This document shows, one piece after another, positions 38,801-52,300 of a stretch of DNA of 64,000 nucleotides (its first letter is position 1; each line of letters begins with the position of its first letter). Both the position numbers and the translations under genes were made by a program. The notes under the pieces were generated by a model. That model did no database searches and had not been told where the DNA came from. It saw only the letters and a program-made list of their open reading frames with translations. Where the stretch lies: assembly GCA_036571765.1 (NCBI GenBank), contig BROE01000023.1:388950-452949 (forward strand). Reading direction: 5' to 3'. This DNA comes from Plecoglossus altivelis. Taxonomy: Eukaryota; Chordata; Actinopteri; Osmeriformes; Plecoglossidae.

Positions 38801-41352
38801 CTTAGGACATCAGGTGTAAAATGTTATCGAAAATGAGAGCTTAGTGCTGCCAAACAGTGTCGTTTGGCAAACAAAGGAGTGTGAAATAGCTTTCATATGT
38901 TGCCTCCAGCTGCCACAGGTAAAGGAGGATGACTTGTTATGATGTGTCATGTTTCCATGGCAACACCACAGTCAAGAGAAATTATCGTCCATCTTTGCTG
39001 CCGCCTCATGTGTTTGACGTCGATTTAAAAATCCGTTGAATGGCGTTGGTTAGGACATTGAACACATTCCACTCTCACTTTCAAATTCCCCTGTCACTTG
39101 CTTAACCTTTGTTGTCTTTCCACAGCAGAATCAAAGCAGCATGTGTTACACTTTGGCTGTAGCTAAGCAACGGGAGAACTGGTATGACATTGAAGAAGGG
39201 ACACCAAACGTATGTGACAGGTGACTCCAGTGCATACGTTTGTTTTCATCCCTTAGGCCTAAAGTGAAGTGGCACAAGGAACAACTTTATTCACGATATG
39301 GTACTTGTAGATGAAACGCAATTTGGGGATTCACTTCTTGTCCAAATTGCATTTCCACAGCTCTTGTCCTGAATTGCACTGCAGAAATCATGCCCTCAAC
39401 CTTTTGTGTTGGTCACGCACACCCCTATTGGTGAATGGTCTAGTCTACGTCCGATCAACACGGCCTCGTGCTCTTGTTGATTGAATGGTTTAGTCCACTG
39501 CAGGACTCCAAAGCCCTGTCAAACCTTTGCTTTGTTCCTCAGGATCTCTCTTTTATCTGGAGACCAAAAGCAGTGGACAGAGCACTTGCAAGGCGGGCCA
39601 GAGAAGACACATAAATAATGCCTTTATAACTTGACGAGAGTAATTGATCTCTTTGACCTGCTGATGACTGGCGGGTGACTTTTAAAAGGGTGCCATTTAA
39701 TGATTATGATTATAATTCAACTTTCCATTGGCACATTAAATTTAATGGTTTTTTAAATGTTGTCTGTCAGTATAGGAAAACTGAATGTTTAGCTTTAAAT
39801 ACATCTTTTTGAATTACTTGTCAGTCCGGGTAGTTATTTTATCTGTCACTCTCTTGGTGAAAGACCAAAAACGTTGTGCAAATAAAAACATTAGTGGATA
39901 CTCAAGGGAGAAACTCCATATTCTCTTTTTTGTGTTGTTCATCATTGAAGGTCTTGAGCCTGTAACTGGGTTCTTTGTTTGTTCACCAAGGTAAAAGTCA
40001 CAAGGGTACCAAATCTGTGGGACAACCAGACAACTCAAACCCACCAATCGTACATGAAAAAAGAAGAAAATTACTGTTTAGGAAGTTAGCGAGTCAAAAT
40101 AACTTTCGAAGGTACTAGCCGACCGCAAAACAGCACGTAGGTGGACCCTGTGCATGAGCAGACTCTATGCATTCATTATCATTAGCTGACCAGAGTGCTT
40201 TGAAGTCAGCCCAGTCACTAACAGCTAGACAGGAGTGGCAATGAGTGACAGCTTCTTCAGAACGCTATGAAAAGAGCCTCCAAAAGGGACCTCCCCCATT
40301 TGGAACAAAACAGCAGAAAACCTTATTCAAAGGGAGACATGTGATGAGGAAACCAGTCATTGTTTTGTAAATGTTCATACCTCAAATCTTTTCTTTTTTG
40401 TTGGTGATTGAATACGTTTAGATTTGATCAAACTTTTTCTTGGCCAATATTTGCAGGGTTTGAAAAAATATAATAGGCCCAACTGAGGTATCTGAAGCAC
40501 TTTTTAAGTAAGTGTGGACGGTGCAGTCTATGGAAATACATTTCAACCAGAAAAGTCAATACAGTATCCATAACGTTCGTTATTTTATTATTTGGATGTA
40601 GAATACATGATAAATAACGAAACCATCCATTTTAGCTTTGACTACTTGATTTGAACTAATGGCCCCTCATTTTGAAGCAGTACTACAGTATTATATTATT
40701 ATCTAGGCCCACTGTGTATGACAGATATAATAAAAGGGTGCATCATCCTTTAAGGGCAATTACGGAAAAAGAAAAGCATAGGCGGAGGAATCGGGGCCAT
40801 GTTTTTCCATAATGCAGGAAAGCGTTGTCAGTCTTCAACCTGAAACCTTACAGAATTCATAAGTTGATGAGTCCAATTATTTTGTGTCTTGTCTATTCTT
40901 AGTTTTACAGCTTCCGACCATGAGTTAACCGTGAAACAAAAAGCGGTAAGTTCTTTGCAGAAGCCCAATACTTATTTTAGTTTCACACTTCTCTCGCTGC
41001 TGTATGGTTGTGAAATCCATTCTCTCACCACCTGGTCTAGGCCTCCGCCCCATCATGCATACATGCACATACATGCACGTTGACACACTTGGGCACTCCC
41101 CCATACGCGCAGATAGAACCCCACACATGCACGCACACAGACAACCAGTGTTGATGAGATCAAATAATGCTTCATTTCTCATACTGTGAATCTCAAAAGA
41201 TGCTTTATGTGTTCACCCTGTCCTCTGCTGTCCGAAACGCATGAACATGCCAGCTTGAAGCAGTTATCCCAGTGGACAATCTGATTCAGCACATCCTAAT
41301 AAATCAGTCAGTCATGTGGCTTTTAAGCCATCCATCAAGATATCCATCAATG

Positions 41353-41379
41353 TGACACACACACACACACACACACACA
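41353..41379. repeat. (CA)n microsatellite
   Basis: About thirteen CA units in the gene-free stretch between gpr78 and trmt44. Confidence 0.95.
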
Positions 41380-43989
41380 AATCTGGCTGCTCTTTGGTCT
41401 GGGTGCGCTGTGAAGTAGCAGAACCCTACTGTTACATAATGGAAAAGATGGATGAGTCATGATGTCCCTAAGTTGGAGGTAGGGAACTCACTCCACTACC
41501 ACAGCACAGTATGGGCACTGTGGTCATGCTGGGCAACACATTTATAAAGGCTCTGTACTGAATAAATGGCAACAGTCATTATAGTATAGTGGGTTCTATT
41601 GTAGTTGTGGGGTATTGGTGAGGTAATGGCAGATACATTGACAAGCTGATTTACATCCTCAACACACTGATGAACCACTGGGTTTTAGGGATGCCACTGT
41701 GTTTTGGTGTTGTGAGAGTAGACCATCTCTGACATTGGGCTCCTCTGTGGATGCTTCAAAGGGAAACTGCTCATATTCCAAGCTTCTTGAGAGACATCTA
41801 TCATTTATTGGAGACATTTCTTGCACATCAACTCGACAACTGGTTTAGTGGCAAAGGGCAATGAGCAAATTCTTGTTAATTTGAACGCTTTGAGCCTAGT
41901 TATGGGCTCAAGGTTATACCAGCCATCATCACAAGAGTGATTCCGCAACGCTGGCCGAGGTCATTACTTTTTCAACAGGCCCATGCAGTATTAACTAGTG
42001 TTACATAAGTCTAATCAGGAAAGTAAGTGAGGCTTCTAGTAAGCTTGGCACACCAACCGATTTCTCGTTAATCTTTAATTAAGCACAAGGTGCAGCGTTG
42101 ATTCATCTGTTCTTGGCGGCAGCTATTTCCAGCCAACGTCGTCCACCCCCTCACTCTCAGGGGAGGAAGAGCAAGTCTTTAAGAGTAAAAAAGGGGACTG
42201 TAAAAATATCCTGGTTAATGTGATAGAATTTAGCTGTGCCACAGTTTGGAGGAGTGGCTGTGTTTCTCTCCTTGCATTTTGGTATGGCTGGAGGGAATTT
42301 AGATTGATACAAGATTTAAAATTTGATTGAATTGATTTGGTTGATGATATTAGGTCTGGGAGGAATCACCGACAGTGTGTCAGAACAGCAAAAAACAATT
42401 CATATCAGCATCAGAATAAAGTTGAGTTGCCAACAAGTATACATAACAAGGAATTTAATTTGGTGTCCAGATGCATTCTGTAAACATATAAGAGTAAAGT
42501 GTGAGCGGGCTATAAATATAAAATGTAAGAAATGCAAGAAGTTTACATTAAAATGCAAAAAAAATATTGTTTAATTTTAAAATGAAATATGAACAGTCAA
42601 AACTGAAAAGGTGAAATTGCAAATATGAAAATGTGTTGAGAAGGCAGTTATTTGCTGACATTGGAACCTGCAGTGCAATTTTGTAGAAGAGCTGTAGCTA
42701 ACATGACAAAATCAACCTCCCTGGATAACCTACTTGTATTGCCATCGCTCTCTCAGTGATATCACACTGAGTCCTGTAAAAAAAAAAAAGAGGAATATGT
42801 AAGGCTGTTATATTCAAACCGTCTTCGTGCCACATTTATTCATACTCTAGTAGCTACAGAGTTTATTTCATTACCCCAACATGCCTTAAATGACAAAAAC
42901 AAACATGTAGTTTGTTTTGTTCTCAAATTTATTAGTTTTTATTTAGTTTCACGTTTTATTTCTGTCAGTGTCAAGAAAGTTTATGAATAGTTTTAGTCTC
43001 CATTAATGACAAAAACTAATGCAAATACTTTTTGCTAGATTACAATGTTATCATCAAACTATGCCTAAAAACATCAAACGTGTGACTCTAATGCATTCAT
43101 GTGGCAATTAGTTGAAACTTTAGAATGTACATGACGTCTGAAATTTGTGTGGCCCCTCCTGCCACTGAACATACAGCAGTGTCCGCTGCTGGTTGCGGTG
43201 TTTATGTCCTTGTTTTCCCACCCCTGATCCACATGTTTCTAATGGACTTTTCCACATCATCTGCCAGGAGTTCCCACCTCTGAGCAAACACAGACTTGCT
43301 TCTCCAGAAATGACTTGAGGGGATTATTTGGAGAAGCTGCACCCAATGAAACACAAATATGTGTGTTTCTTTTATACCGAAATAGGCCCTTATTATGCAT
43401 TTGTCTCCATTTTTGTGATTTTCACTCACCTCGACACTTCATTTTGGGGAAATCCACAAGGGAGAGTGCGCAACCCACCTTTGTGGTGTTATTTCCAACT
43501 TGTCAGACGTATCGACTGTGATATTTGGGGCATGATGCTTTGACAGCCTTGGCGTCATCTTGGCTTGGTTGCCACAGTCCTGCAGTCATTGAAACAACGC
43601 CCCCGTAGTGGCCTCTATGGTAACCCCATTTCTCGACCCACATTGTCAAAAAATTGTCACAAAATCACAGCTCTTTTGTCTGACACATTTTTGCCATCTG
43701 AGAAACCATAATAATACAGTAGTCTTCATCTCAGCATGTAATCTATAGTATTTAGGAGAAACATCTGTACAAAAGATTTATATTATCACTATAGTTTATA
43801 CTTATTGATACATGATCTAATAGGTAAAAACAGCATCACCAATCCTCACAGACAAAAATGTGAACATCTATTTGAGGTGGTTAATACAAATAAATAAACA
43901 TTGAAATAGTCAGAGACAAGTCGTACAGTTTGTATAGTTTGTATCTTTTTTTGTTTATGTATAGGTAAAATTGTTATATTTATTTTTAC

Positions 43990-44124
43990 TTGATTGTTGT
44001 TTGCCTGTACTGTTGTATGCCTGTACTTATGTAGCACCGTGGCTCTGTGAGGCACAACATTTCGTTACACTGTATGCCCCCCGCATGTAGCGGAATGACA
44101 ATAAAGCACAACTTGAACTTGAAG
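43990..44124 (-). repeat. dispersed repeat, copy 2 (inverted)
   Basis: Inverted partner of the copy at 16573. On the plus strand it reads GTAGCACCGTGGCTCTGTGA, GGCACAACATTTCGTTACAC, then CCGCATGTAGCGGAATGACA and ends ATAAAGCACAACTTGAACTT. It carries a short internal tandem duplication (GCCTGTACT twice) that copy 1 lacks. The two copies are about 27 kb apart. Confidence 0.8.
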
Positions 44125-44855
44125 TGTCGGAGTACATATTGTGCAACAAGAGGTTGTGGTCATCTCACTGATATCATATTATAGACTGTTTCCTACCTGT
44201 GTCCTCTACCTCTCCCCTGCTAGGCTGTGTGAGTGATATCGGATGAAATGTCTGACACTCAATTCAACACAGCGAACAGAGATGGGACTGTCAGTGGCAT
44301 GTTATTAGGCCAGTGCTAAACCAGACAGACAGGTAGTCTAGATAACATAAACTAAACACTATACCTCCCACTACCTACTCTCTTAGATAGTGTTTGGTTT
44401 AGGGTTTTGGTGTGAAACGGGGTTATAGTATCTATCAGGGGTTAAGGTTAGGAGTATTTTAGTGTTGTGTCACCCAATGTGAGCAGCTCCTCTTTTCCTG
44501 AAGTTTGTTGCTTTTCAGTCTGTTGCCTTTTTGTTTTTATTTCATGTTTATAAATCTAGTGAATAATCTTTTCATTAATAACTTGTTTTATGATCAAATG
44601 ACACTTCTTACCAAGATTCCATGGCTTTCCAGAGTTATTGTGGATCTAGGACGTCCTTTTTTATGTGGAAATGTTAGTGTCGCTGAAGTAAGCCATTGAC
44701 CAAAATCCTAAAGTTCTTTTTGGGATAAACAGGTGCCATGGAAACTGACTTGCTTGCAGAGGGAAATAGACACATGCCTACAGGAACACACAAATACAAA
44801 CACACACAAAGAAAGAGAATGTCAAAAAGTGTGTCAGTGAGTGAGATTAAGTTTT

Positions 44856-44860
<5 letters not shown>

Positions 44861-44913
<53 letters not shown>

Positions 44914-44928
44914 ACTCACACACACACG
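44861..44928. repeat. (CT)n then (CA)n compound microsatellite
   Basis: About 25 CT units (44861-44911) followed by a short CA run. Open frames in both directions here are low-complexity artefacts. Confidence 0.95.
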
Positions 44929-47900
44929 TACACAGTGACTGACAGACGTCCAGATCCAGACAGGCATAGCATAACCCAATTGCAAAGACAGACTGTATTA
45001 CTTTGTCATCATTCCCAAGTTCCCTTTTTAGTCAACAGTTTGTGTGTCCCCCCCCCCCCTTTAAAATGGTCAGCCAATGAAATATGTGAAGCATACCCAA
45101 TAAAGAAAGGAAACTTTCAAGAAGGGGAAGAAATAAATTAGTTTAGCAGATTTTATAAAGTTCTTAGAGTGCGGTCTTTAAGGGTACGCTCAACAAAATA
45201 AGTCTATTATATTTTTTGATACTCCAGTTTCTCTTCTTTATATGTAGTTTAAACAATAAATTACATTTAAGAGGATGAGAGGGGCAGAATTGTCCTGGAG
45301 AAGATGATAACAGGCTTGCTGATCATTTGTTCTGATCATTTAAATGTACTGTCAACTGTTTTCATTTTTATACAGTTCTTCTGTGACACTGAGTGAAAGT
45401 GACAAGCATCTAGTCCCTCACAACTGCCACAGTGAATATCAATTTGGACAGTTTGGAATATCAACATCAAAATGAATTTTAATCAAAACCTGACTCAACT
45501 TTATAACAAAGTAGTTGACGCAAACACGAAAAACTGTCAGAACACGAAATCTGACTGGCAGTTGACAATGTTGTGCACCAATCAAAAATGGTGAAGAACT
45601 GTATCATATTTTGATGCTATCCAATAAAGCTGCGAAGACTGAAGGGCATATTTCTGTATTTCTGAGACATCACAGCGTTTGCTTCCTGTCATTGTCAAGT
45701 TCTGGAAAGTTTTCCTCTCAGAGGAACACCACGTACAGTGGTGTGAGAGGGGAGAAGTGAGGGAAGGACAGGTTCAGCAGAATGTTCATGCTCAAATGCA
45801 GAGGTAATTTGAAGCCACTGACAGTCAGTAAGCAAACAAATCACATGGGCATATTTAACCTCAACTATTCAATCAATTAGTACAATTTGGCGATAATGAT
45901 CTGAGGTGGTCTGTGTTCTGTGCAAGACCTTATGTCATTGTAAGACATGAAGACTAGCCCTGAAGGATTTCAGGCAAGAATTTGATCAATTTATTCTTCA
46001 TAGCATGAAATGTAATGTAAAACTTTTGAAAGCATGAAATAAATAAATAAAACAGTGCCCTCAATCCTAAAGTCAGGAACGACCCCAACCAACCTAGGGT
46101 AATCCCTCACTTAACAGGGTAACCTAATGAGGGTTATCTCTCACTAAATGCAATACCCTTAATTACCTTAAAGGTAACTCTAACCAACCTTAACAACTCA
46201 ACTGTACCTAACCTTTCCCTAAAGAGAAACAGACACCATTTCTGATCCTAGCAACAGTCATTTAAATAAGGTCACTGTGTGTCCCTTGTAGTCTCATGTG
46301 GAGTAGCTCAATCAACATGTTGCTTGTTCCATAAAATTGCCAAAATACAGTATGCACGACATGTACAAATATAAATAACAAGAATGAAAGATCTGCTTTG
46401 TATTTAGTATAAACCGGAATTATTATTAATGGACATTTTCAGATTGAATTAGTTCTGCTGTTTTCACAGAGGTTTCCTTTGACTGCAAGAAACAAAGAAA
46501 AGATTACAACGTAAATTGAAGTAAATTACTACTTGTTGTTGTCTCACTACAAGCAACAATAAAACGGCCTTCTTGTTGGAAGGACAGTGCACTTAAATAA
46601 CACACAACTGTTTAACTTGGGGACTTGGGCAAAATACTTTTCAAGCACTCACTTTGATGAATCTAGTGCCATTTACAATCATCTTATCATCATGGATTAG
46701 GAAGTACTGGGGTGCCTATTTGCTTTGTATTGAAACAGTGTCCAGTGTTCTTCCCTGACTCAATGACTGTAAGAATACTCAAGTAGTAATGCAAATAGAA
46801 CAAATCTGTGCCTGGACCAGTCCTGACCCTCACTGCTGCCTTGGCATGCACAGATGCACACATAGCAAAAGCAAATGCTATCATGCCCCATTTCCCTGGT
46901 TAGCTCATGACTAATTGACATTTTGTATTTCTATCTTGTTTTTCAGGCAAAACAGGATGTGTTTTCAATCAGGTTCACATATGTCCTCGTAGCCTAGTTC
47001 CATGTCATTTCATTTATACATGGAACATGTGAGGAGAAGATTGGAATGGATATTGGTAGAGCGAATTTGAAAGAAAAACAACGAAACACAACCGCTTGCT
47101 GGCCTTCTCACAGTACATATTTCACACATCTCTGTGCTGGTTCCATGACAAGAATGACTAAACACACTGTAATGCACAAAACACTCACTGCTATGCAGAC
47201 TCCCACTTATAAACACGCGCCCCTAAAACAAAACACTTGTAACTCCCCGGTCTTCTGCGGTGGGATGTTTACCACACTTCCTCCCTCTGCGAATGACCTG
47301 AGTCTGGCCACCCTCTGCATTCCAGAAACCAGACTGACCATCCCTGCTAGCAGACAGTTGAGAAAATCTCCAGATGGAGCAGATTAGAAGATCATCCTCC
47401 ACATGTAAGCTGCCAGTTACTTGTTGAACACTTACTTCTTTTCTTGTGTATTTGCGTGAGTGCCCTCACGTGTGTATGTGCAATGGACGAGCAATGTAAG
47501 ACGAGTGTGCAGCTTCCCTAATTCTGTGGGGAAAGACTCCATAGACACACAAGATGAAATGTGGTTGTAACAAGCAACAGAGAAATCTCTATGCAACGAA
47601 TACTAGAGAGACAGCTATTCACTGAAAGAGAGGCATTTTGAAAGTGTCCTCAAGGGAAAACATTACACAAACCCCATGGCACCACACCAAATAACACATG
47701 AGAAACAAGCAAACGTTCCTGGAGAGATCCGCCACAACAGCCTGCCCTAGATTCAGGGCTGGGTCATTTGTTGTTGGTATTGTCACTCTCTCTTTAATAT
47801 CCCTTTCATCTTGGGAAGAGAGACTGAGTGTGGGTGTCCTCAAGTTTCCTCGACACATTACACACATTCACACTTAATACACCCGATGATTTCAGACTGC

Positions 47901-49343
47901 ACATGCTTAATTCACTGTTGTTGTGGTTTGGCGTGGTGATGCATTTTTTAGACTGGGCTTGTCGTTTTTTTTACATACCATCGAGGCATTGACTCAGTCA
48001 TCCAAGAGAGAGGTTGGAATAAATATTCCTTCCTTTTGGTCAAGGGGCTTATGAGGAATTGGTGTCATAGAGGTGTATTAGTTTGGTGTGGGGGCAGATG
48101 ACATGGGTGGAGGAAAATGAAGTCAAAGGGTCATTAGGGCAGCAACGGTTGAAATGTAAAGGGGGATTGTTGGTGTAGCAGGTAGATGTGCATGTGCACC
48201 AGGTGAACTAGCTCGGACTGCTCCTGGACAAATATAAAGTAGGCCAGAAAGTCAATAGCCTGTTTGTTGTTTTATTCTTCTGCTTTCGTCAATGTCACTC
48301 TGGCCACAAGGGAATCCAGTTGGTTTATTTGAAACTAATCTTAGAATGTCACTTTGAACCTGCATATGGATTCTCAACCTTAAGATCCAGTCGAGGGAAA
48401 AGGGAAAGGCCAAAGCACGTGCTGCATGAAGTCGATAATAATGTCTCTTGCGCGGAGAGGTTATTGAGTTTTACAGGTGACATCGATCAATAACGTGGAT
48501 GCGTTTGGCACGCTCAAAGGTGCCACCAGCGCAAGGTCAACCTGTTCCCCAGTGGATGTTGTTTTGTCACTGCGTATTGCCGTTGTCATGAAGACATTCA
48601 GCAGTAATGCAAATAAGTGCCAAACCCAAGTTTACTATTTGTATTATTTTGTAATCAGTGACCTTACTCACCCCCACACCCCTTCCCCACCCCTGCACAG
48701 GCCTCTTTTCTTGAGACCCCAGGGTGGTCCCCCGGAAATCTCCAACCATCTGCGAGCGACATTTTAACCATTGGACCAATTCCAGCGGGGTAGAGGAACA
48801 GGGAAGGGAACACAGGGAGCACCACACAGGGCAGCCCCTTCCACCCCCCCACCCCACCCAAACCCCTCAACCTAACCACCGAATAATTCATAACGCTAAC
48901 ATTTACTCTGGTATGTCTCTCTGGCCTTCCGTCGGTTTGATTTGGACCTCAAAGCGGCACTGTGTCTATGCCAGCATTGTGGGGTCAATACAGCAGGGTA
49001 AAAACAGCATCAAGAGAACCTCTTATCTTATTTTGGATGTTTATTTGGCTCTGCTCTGTACAAAATAAGCATGAACAAAAAGTGAGGATTGTCCCTGAAT
49101 TTAGTACGCAACACAAAATGTCCCAGGGAATCCCACGTTTTTTTTTTGCAACAATCCAAGGAATTTAATTAATGATTAAATAAAACAACCTTGAGTAGCT
49201 GTTATCTCAGTCCTTCACAATTGAGTATTAGTCTTAATTAAAGCAGTCAGAAAACCATAATTAGATTAAATAGTTGCCATACTGTACAGTATCATTAATG
49301 AATAAAGACGAACAGACACAGGCATCCATAAGACCTTGTCCAA

Positions 49344-52300
49344 TCAACAAGCAAAGGTCTTCAATTTCTTCAAAGGTCTTGTGGAAGGTCTTAGGTCATC
49401 TGGGCCATGCGCAAAGGCACACTCCTCTGTCTGCCGGGGGCATCCTTGAGGGTGGTGTGTGTGGAACCAGCAAGCCCTCGTCTTCAAGGCGCCAGGGGGC
49501 ATGGGCTTCCTCTTGGCGTCTGCTGTGGTGCCATGGCCGCTGGGCCTGAAGGTCTGGGTCCTCCAGTCTCTGATGTAGACCATCCCTCCTTCCACTTAAG
49601 ACAGCACACCAGCAGAAGAAGCTAATTACCTTTGGGGCCAATTACTGCACTACACAGAGACCCCACATTACTGCAACATCCCAGCCTCATCACAATTACA
49701 ATTTAACTGTATGTTCTTCGAGGGAATGCATTTCTTGTGTAGAACAAAGTAGCCTACTGGATGTCCTTATTGTGGCTCAGTGTAGTGTTGTTGTGTTGTA
49801 TGGTGTTAGACTAGAACACAGAAAGTGTGGCCTACTGGAGGCTCAGTCTGATTGCAGGAGGCTGGTTACCTCTGAAGACTTGGTGGTTGTTCCTGAGCAG
49901 CGTCTGAAGGCCCCCGCACTCGTTCTTCAGCACCTGCAGGGTCTCCTGCTCCAGCATCTCCGCCACGCCTCGCACCGACAGGCTCCCTGACAAGGAGACA
50001 AAAGAAAGATGCGGAGGAGGGGGGGAGGGAACGGGGGGTTGACTTAATATGAGAACAAATGGGAGACGAGAGAGAAGAGAGGAGAAGTATCTTGCAAATC
50101 TTGTAAGTCTTGCTATTCGGCTCTTGCCACTACAACATCGTTGTGGTTCTACAAGATGGAGTTTTTTTTTGTTTGTTAGAGTTTTAGAGGGGTGGATAAA
50201 AAATTAAAAAGCAGTTCATATTCGTTGCTATTCCAAACCAACCACCATCATGCAACAGGACGACAAGCAATTATTAAAGGATTAAACATGAATACAAGAC
50301 ATTTCCAGTGACATAGCTAAAACCGCTTGCATTGGAAAACTCAAGTCGCCATGATACTATTAACTGATAATTAAATTTTCAGTCCAGTCCACACTGCGGC
50401 CAACCTTTAAATTCCATTCCATGAAAATTAAGGTATTTCTGGCTCTTGTTGCCTGCCATTGGGGAATTCAATCTGCATTGACCTTTGGGTATGTTCTCTG
50501 TCTTATGGGTATACAATCTCCTCGTAGATTTTTCCCATTGTCCTTGTTTTCTTCAAGTGTTTTAAGCCAGGTTGTGTAGGAACACTATAATTACCTTCCA
50601 ATATTCGCACCAGTAGTCTTCAACTAAATTATTGTCCAAAACCTGTCAATCAATTATGAACAACCCCTAGCTACCCAAGTCTCTTTTATGGCAACATTTT
50701 TATGTTGCATTTGCCTACACAGTAAATACAGAGTGCTAATAGGTCCAGGTCTGGTGGGCCTATTTCAGTATACCTGTGGAACAACAACACAGATAGTGTG
50801 CCAGTCAGAGTGTGAACAATGTGCAGACAGCAGTCTAAGGGGCCAGACGCCAGTAAAAAGAGCTCCAGGCTCTAATATAATATCAATATAAGTTTCAGAC
50901 TTGGCCTTTGGAGACGGGTACACTAATGGGGATTAATGGCATAATGGGACTATTGACAACAGCGTGAATTCAGCCTCGTCTTGGACTGAGAATGATCTAG
51001 TGATAGCAGCCAACTCTAACCTACAATTATGCTGCCCTCCCTGGGTACAGCCTTACTTATGATTGATTGCAGAGCTGAAAGTGTTTATGTTTTGTACAAA
51101 ATCAGGTAAAGTGGAGACAAAGTGGCCTCAGGAAATGCCAAGTAGGGAAAAACATACATAGAGGAGCACTCAACCCTGACAAAAATGATGTTGATTCTAT
51201 TTCTGGAGATTTTGAGAGTGGGAGGCCTGGAAATCTCCCAAAATGACTTATTTGTCTGGAACAGGGAGAAAAAACTATAGACTTAACTAATACGCATAAA
51301 TAAATAAAACATGTGAAGTTTAATCATTAAATAACCGTGTAATAAAAGTGTGAGCGAGAAAATATCCTGTCAAACTTCTACAAGCTGAGGCAGACAAAGC
51401 CTGATTCGCATCAGTACAACATGGCACGAAGTAACCTCAATTTATGCTTCATCTTCCCTGAGGGGAGTCATAAGATAACTAGTGGGAATGGCTCCACATA
51501 AATGCGCTCATGCATAAATCATGGATCCCAGTGCATAATTCATCTTGTCATCTCTCATCCTGGGGTTCTGTCCCTCCCTCTCTTCAACCTGTTGTTCTCC
51601 CGCTCCAAAAATGTCTTTGTAATTCCGGCCTTCACAATTTGGTTTTAATCAGGGTGCACTTCTTATCTCATCCATTGTCTGTATTTCTGTGTGCGCACGT
51701 GTGTGTGTGTGTGACGAGAATCCCGAGGGTGGCTATAAAAGAGAGAAGGGGTAATGTCCACGTGTGTGTGTGTATTTCGGTGGTCTGCGCGGTGTGACAC
51801 AGAAGAGGTGGGCGGTGGATGAAACAATGACAGGGTTCATAGCAGGGTTACCCTGAGCCACCCATAGAACTCCTTGTTGATGCTGACAGACAGGAGGGGG
51901 AGAGAGTAAGGGAGAGACAAAGAGGGGAGAGCAAAAGATGGAAAGGACAAAGAGGGAGAAAGGGTAAGAGAATGTGTGTGTATGCGTGAGTGAGTGAGTC
52001 TAAAAACATACGTTTCGGAGCATGACAACCATTGACCATGACTACAGAGTGCACTGGAAGAGATAAAGTACAGATGGTAAATGTCCAGACTCATTTATCT
52101 CCATCTGAGGCAGGTGCAAGTAAACCCCTGCCGCCCTTAATACTCACTCGAATGAATCATGACGCTGTACTGTGCCTTTAAAACCCCAATGATTCCACAT
52201 CTCAGGCCCACAACATCTGAATGAGTGTCTTGAAACAGAAACGTCTATAATAACACCATGCAAAAGAAGATTTAGGGCTCCCTGAACCGGGCACCATTTT

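Larger units (their letters stand above)
34631..49343. other. gene-free stretch between gpr78 and trmt44
   Basis: About 14.7 kb with the 35.8 kb hairpin repeat, microsatellites at 41.35 and 44.86 kb and the inverted dispersed repeat at 44.0 kb. The part just above 34.63 kb should hold the gpr78 5' UTR and promoter. TTTATT near 49040 may be the trmt44 polyadenylation signal (minus strand AATAAA), about 300 bp past its stop. No further gene is supported. Confidence 0.6.

Noticed and set aside
44380..44470. TTAGGG-like fragments, with CCTAA-like ones near 46060-46230
   Set aside because: Too degenerate and irregular to call interstitial telomeric repeats; similar loose runs are common in fish introns.
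44674..44985. Open frame with a Glu-Arg run
   Set aside because: Caused by the CT microsatellite read on the minus strand.
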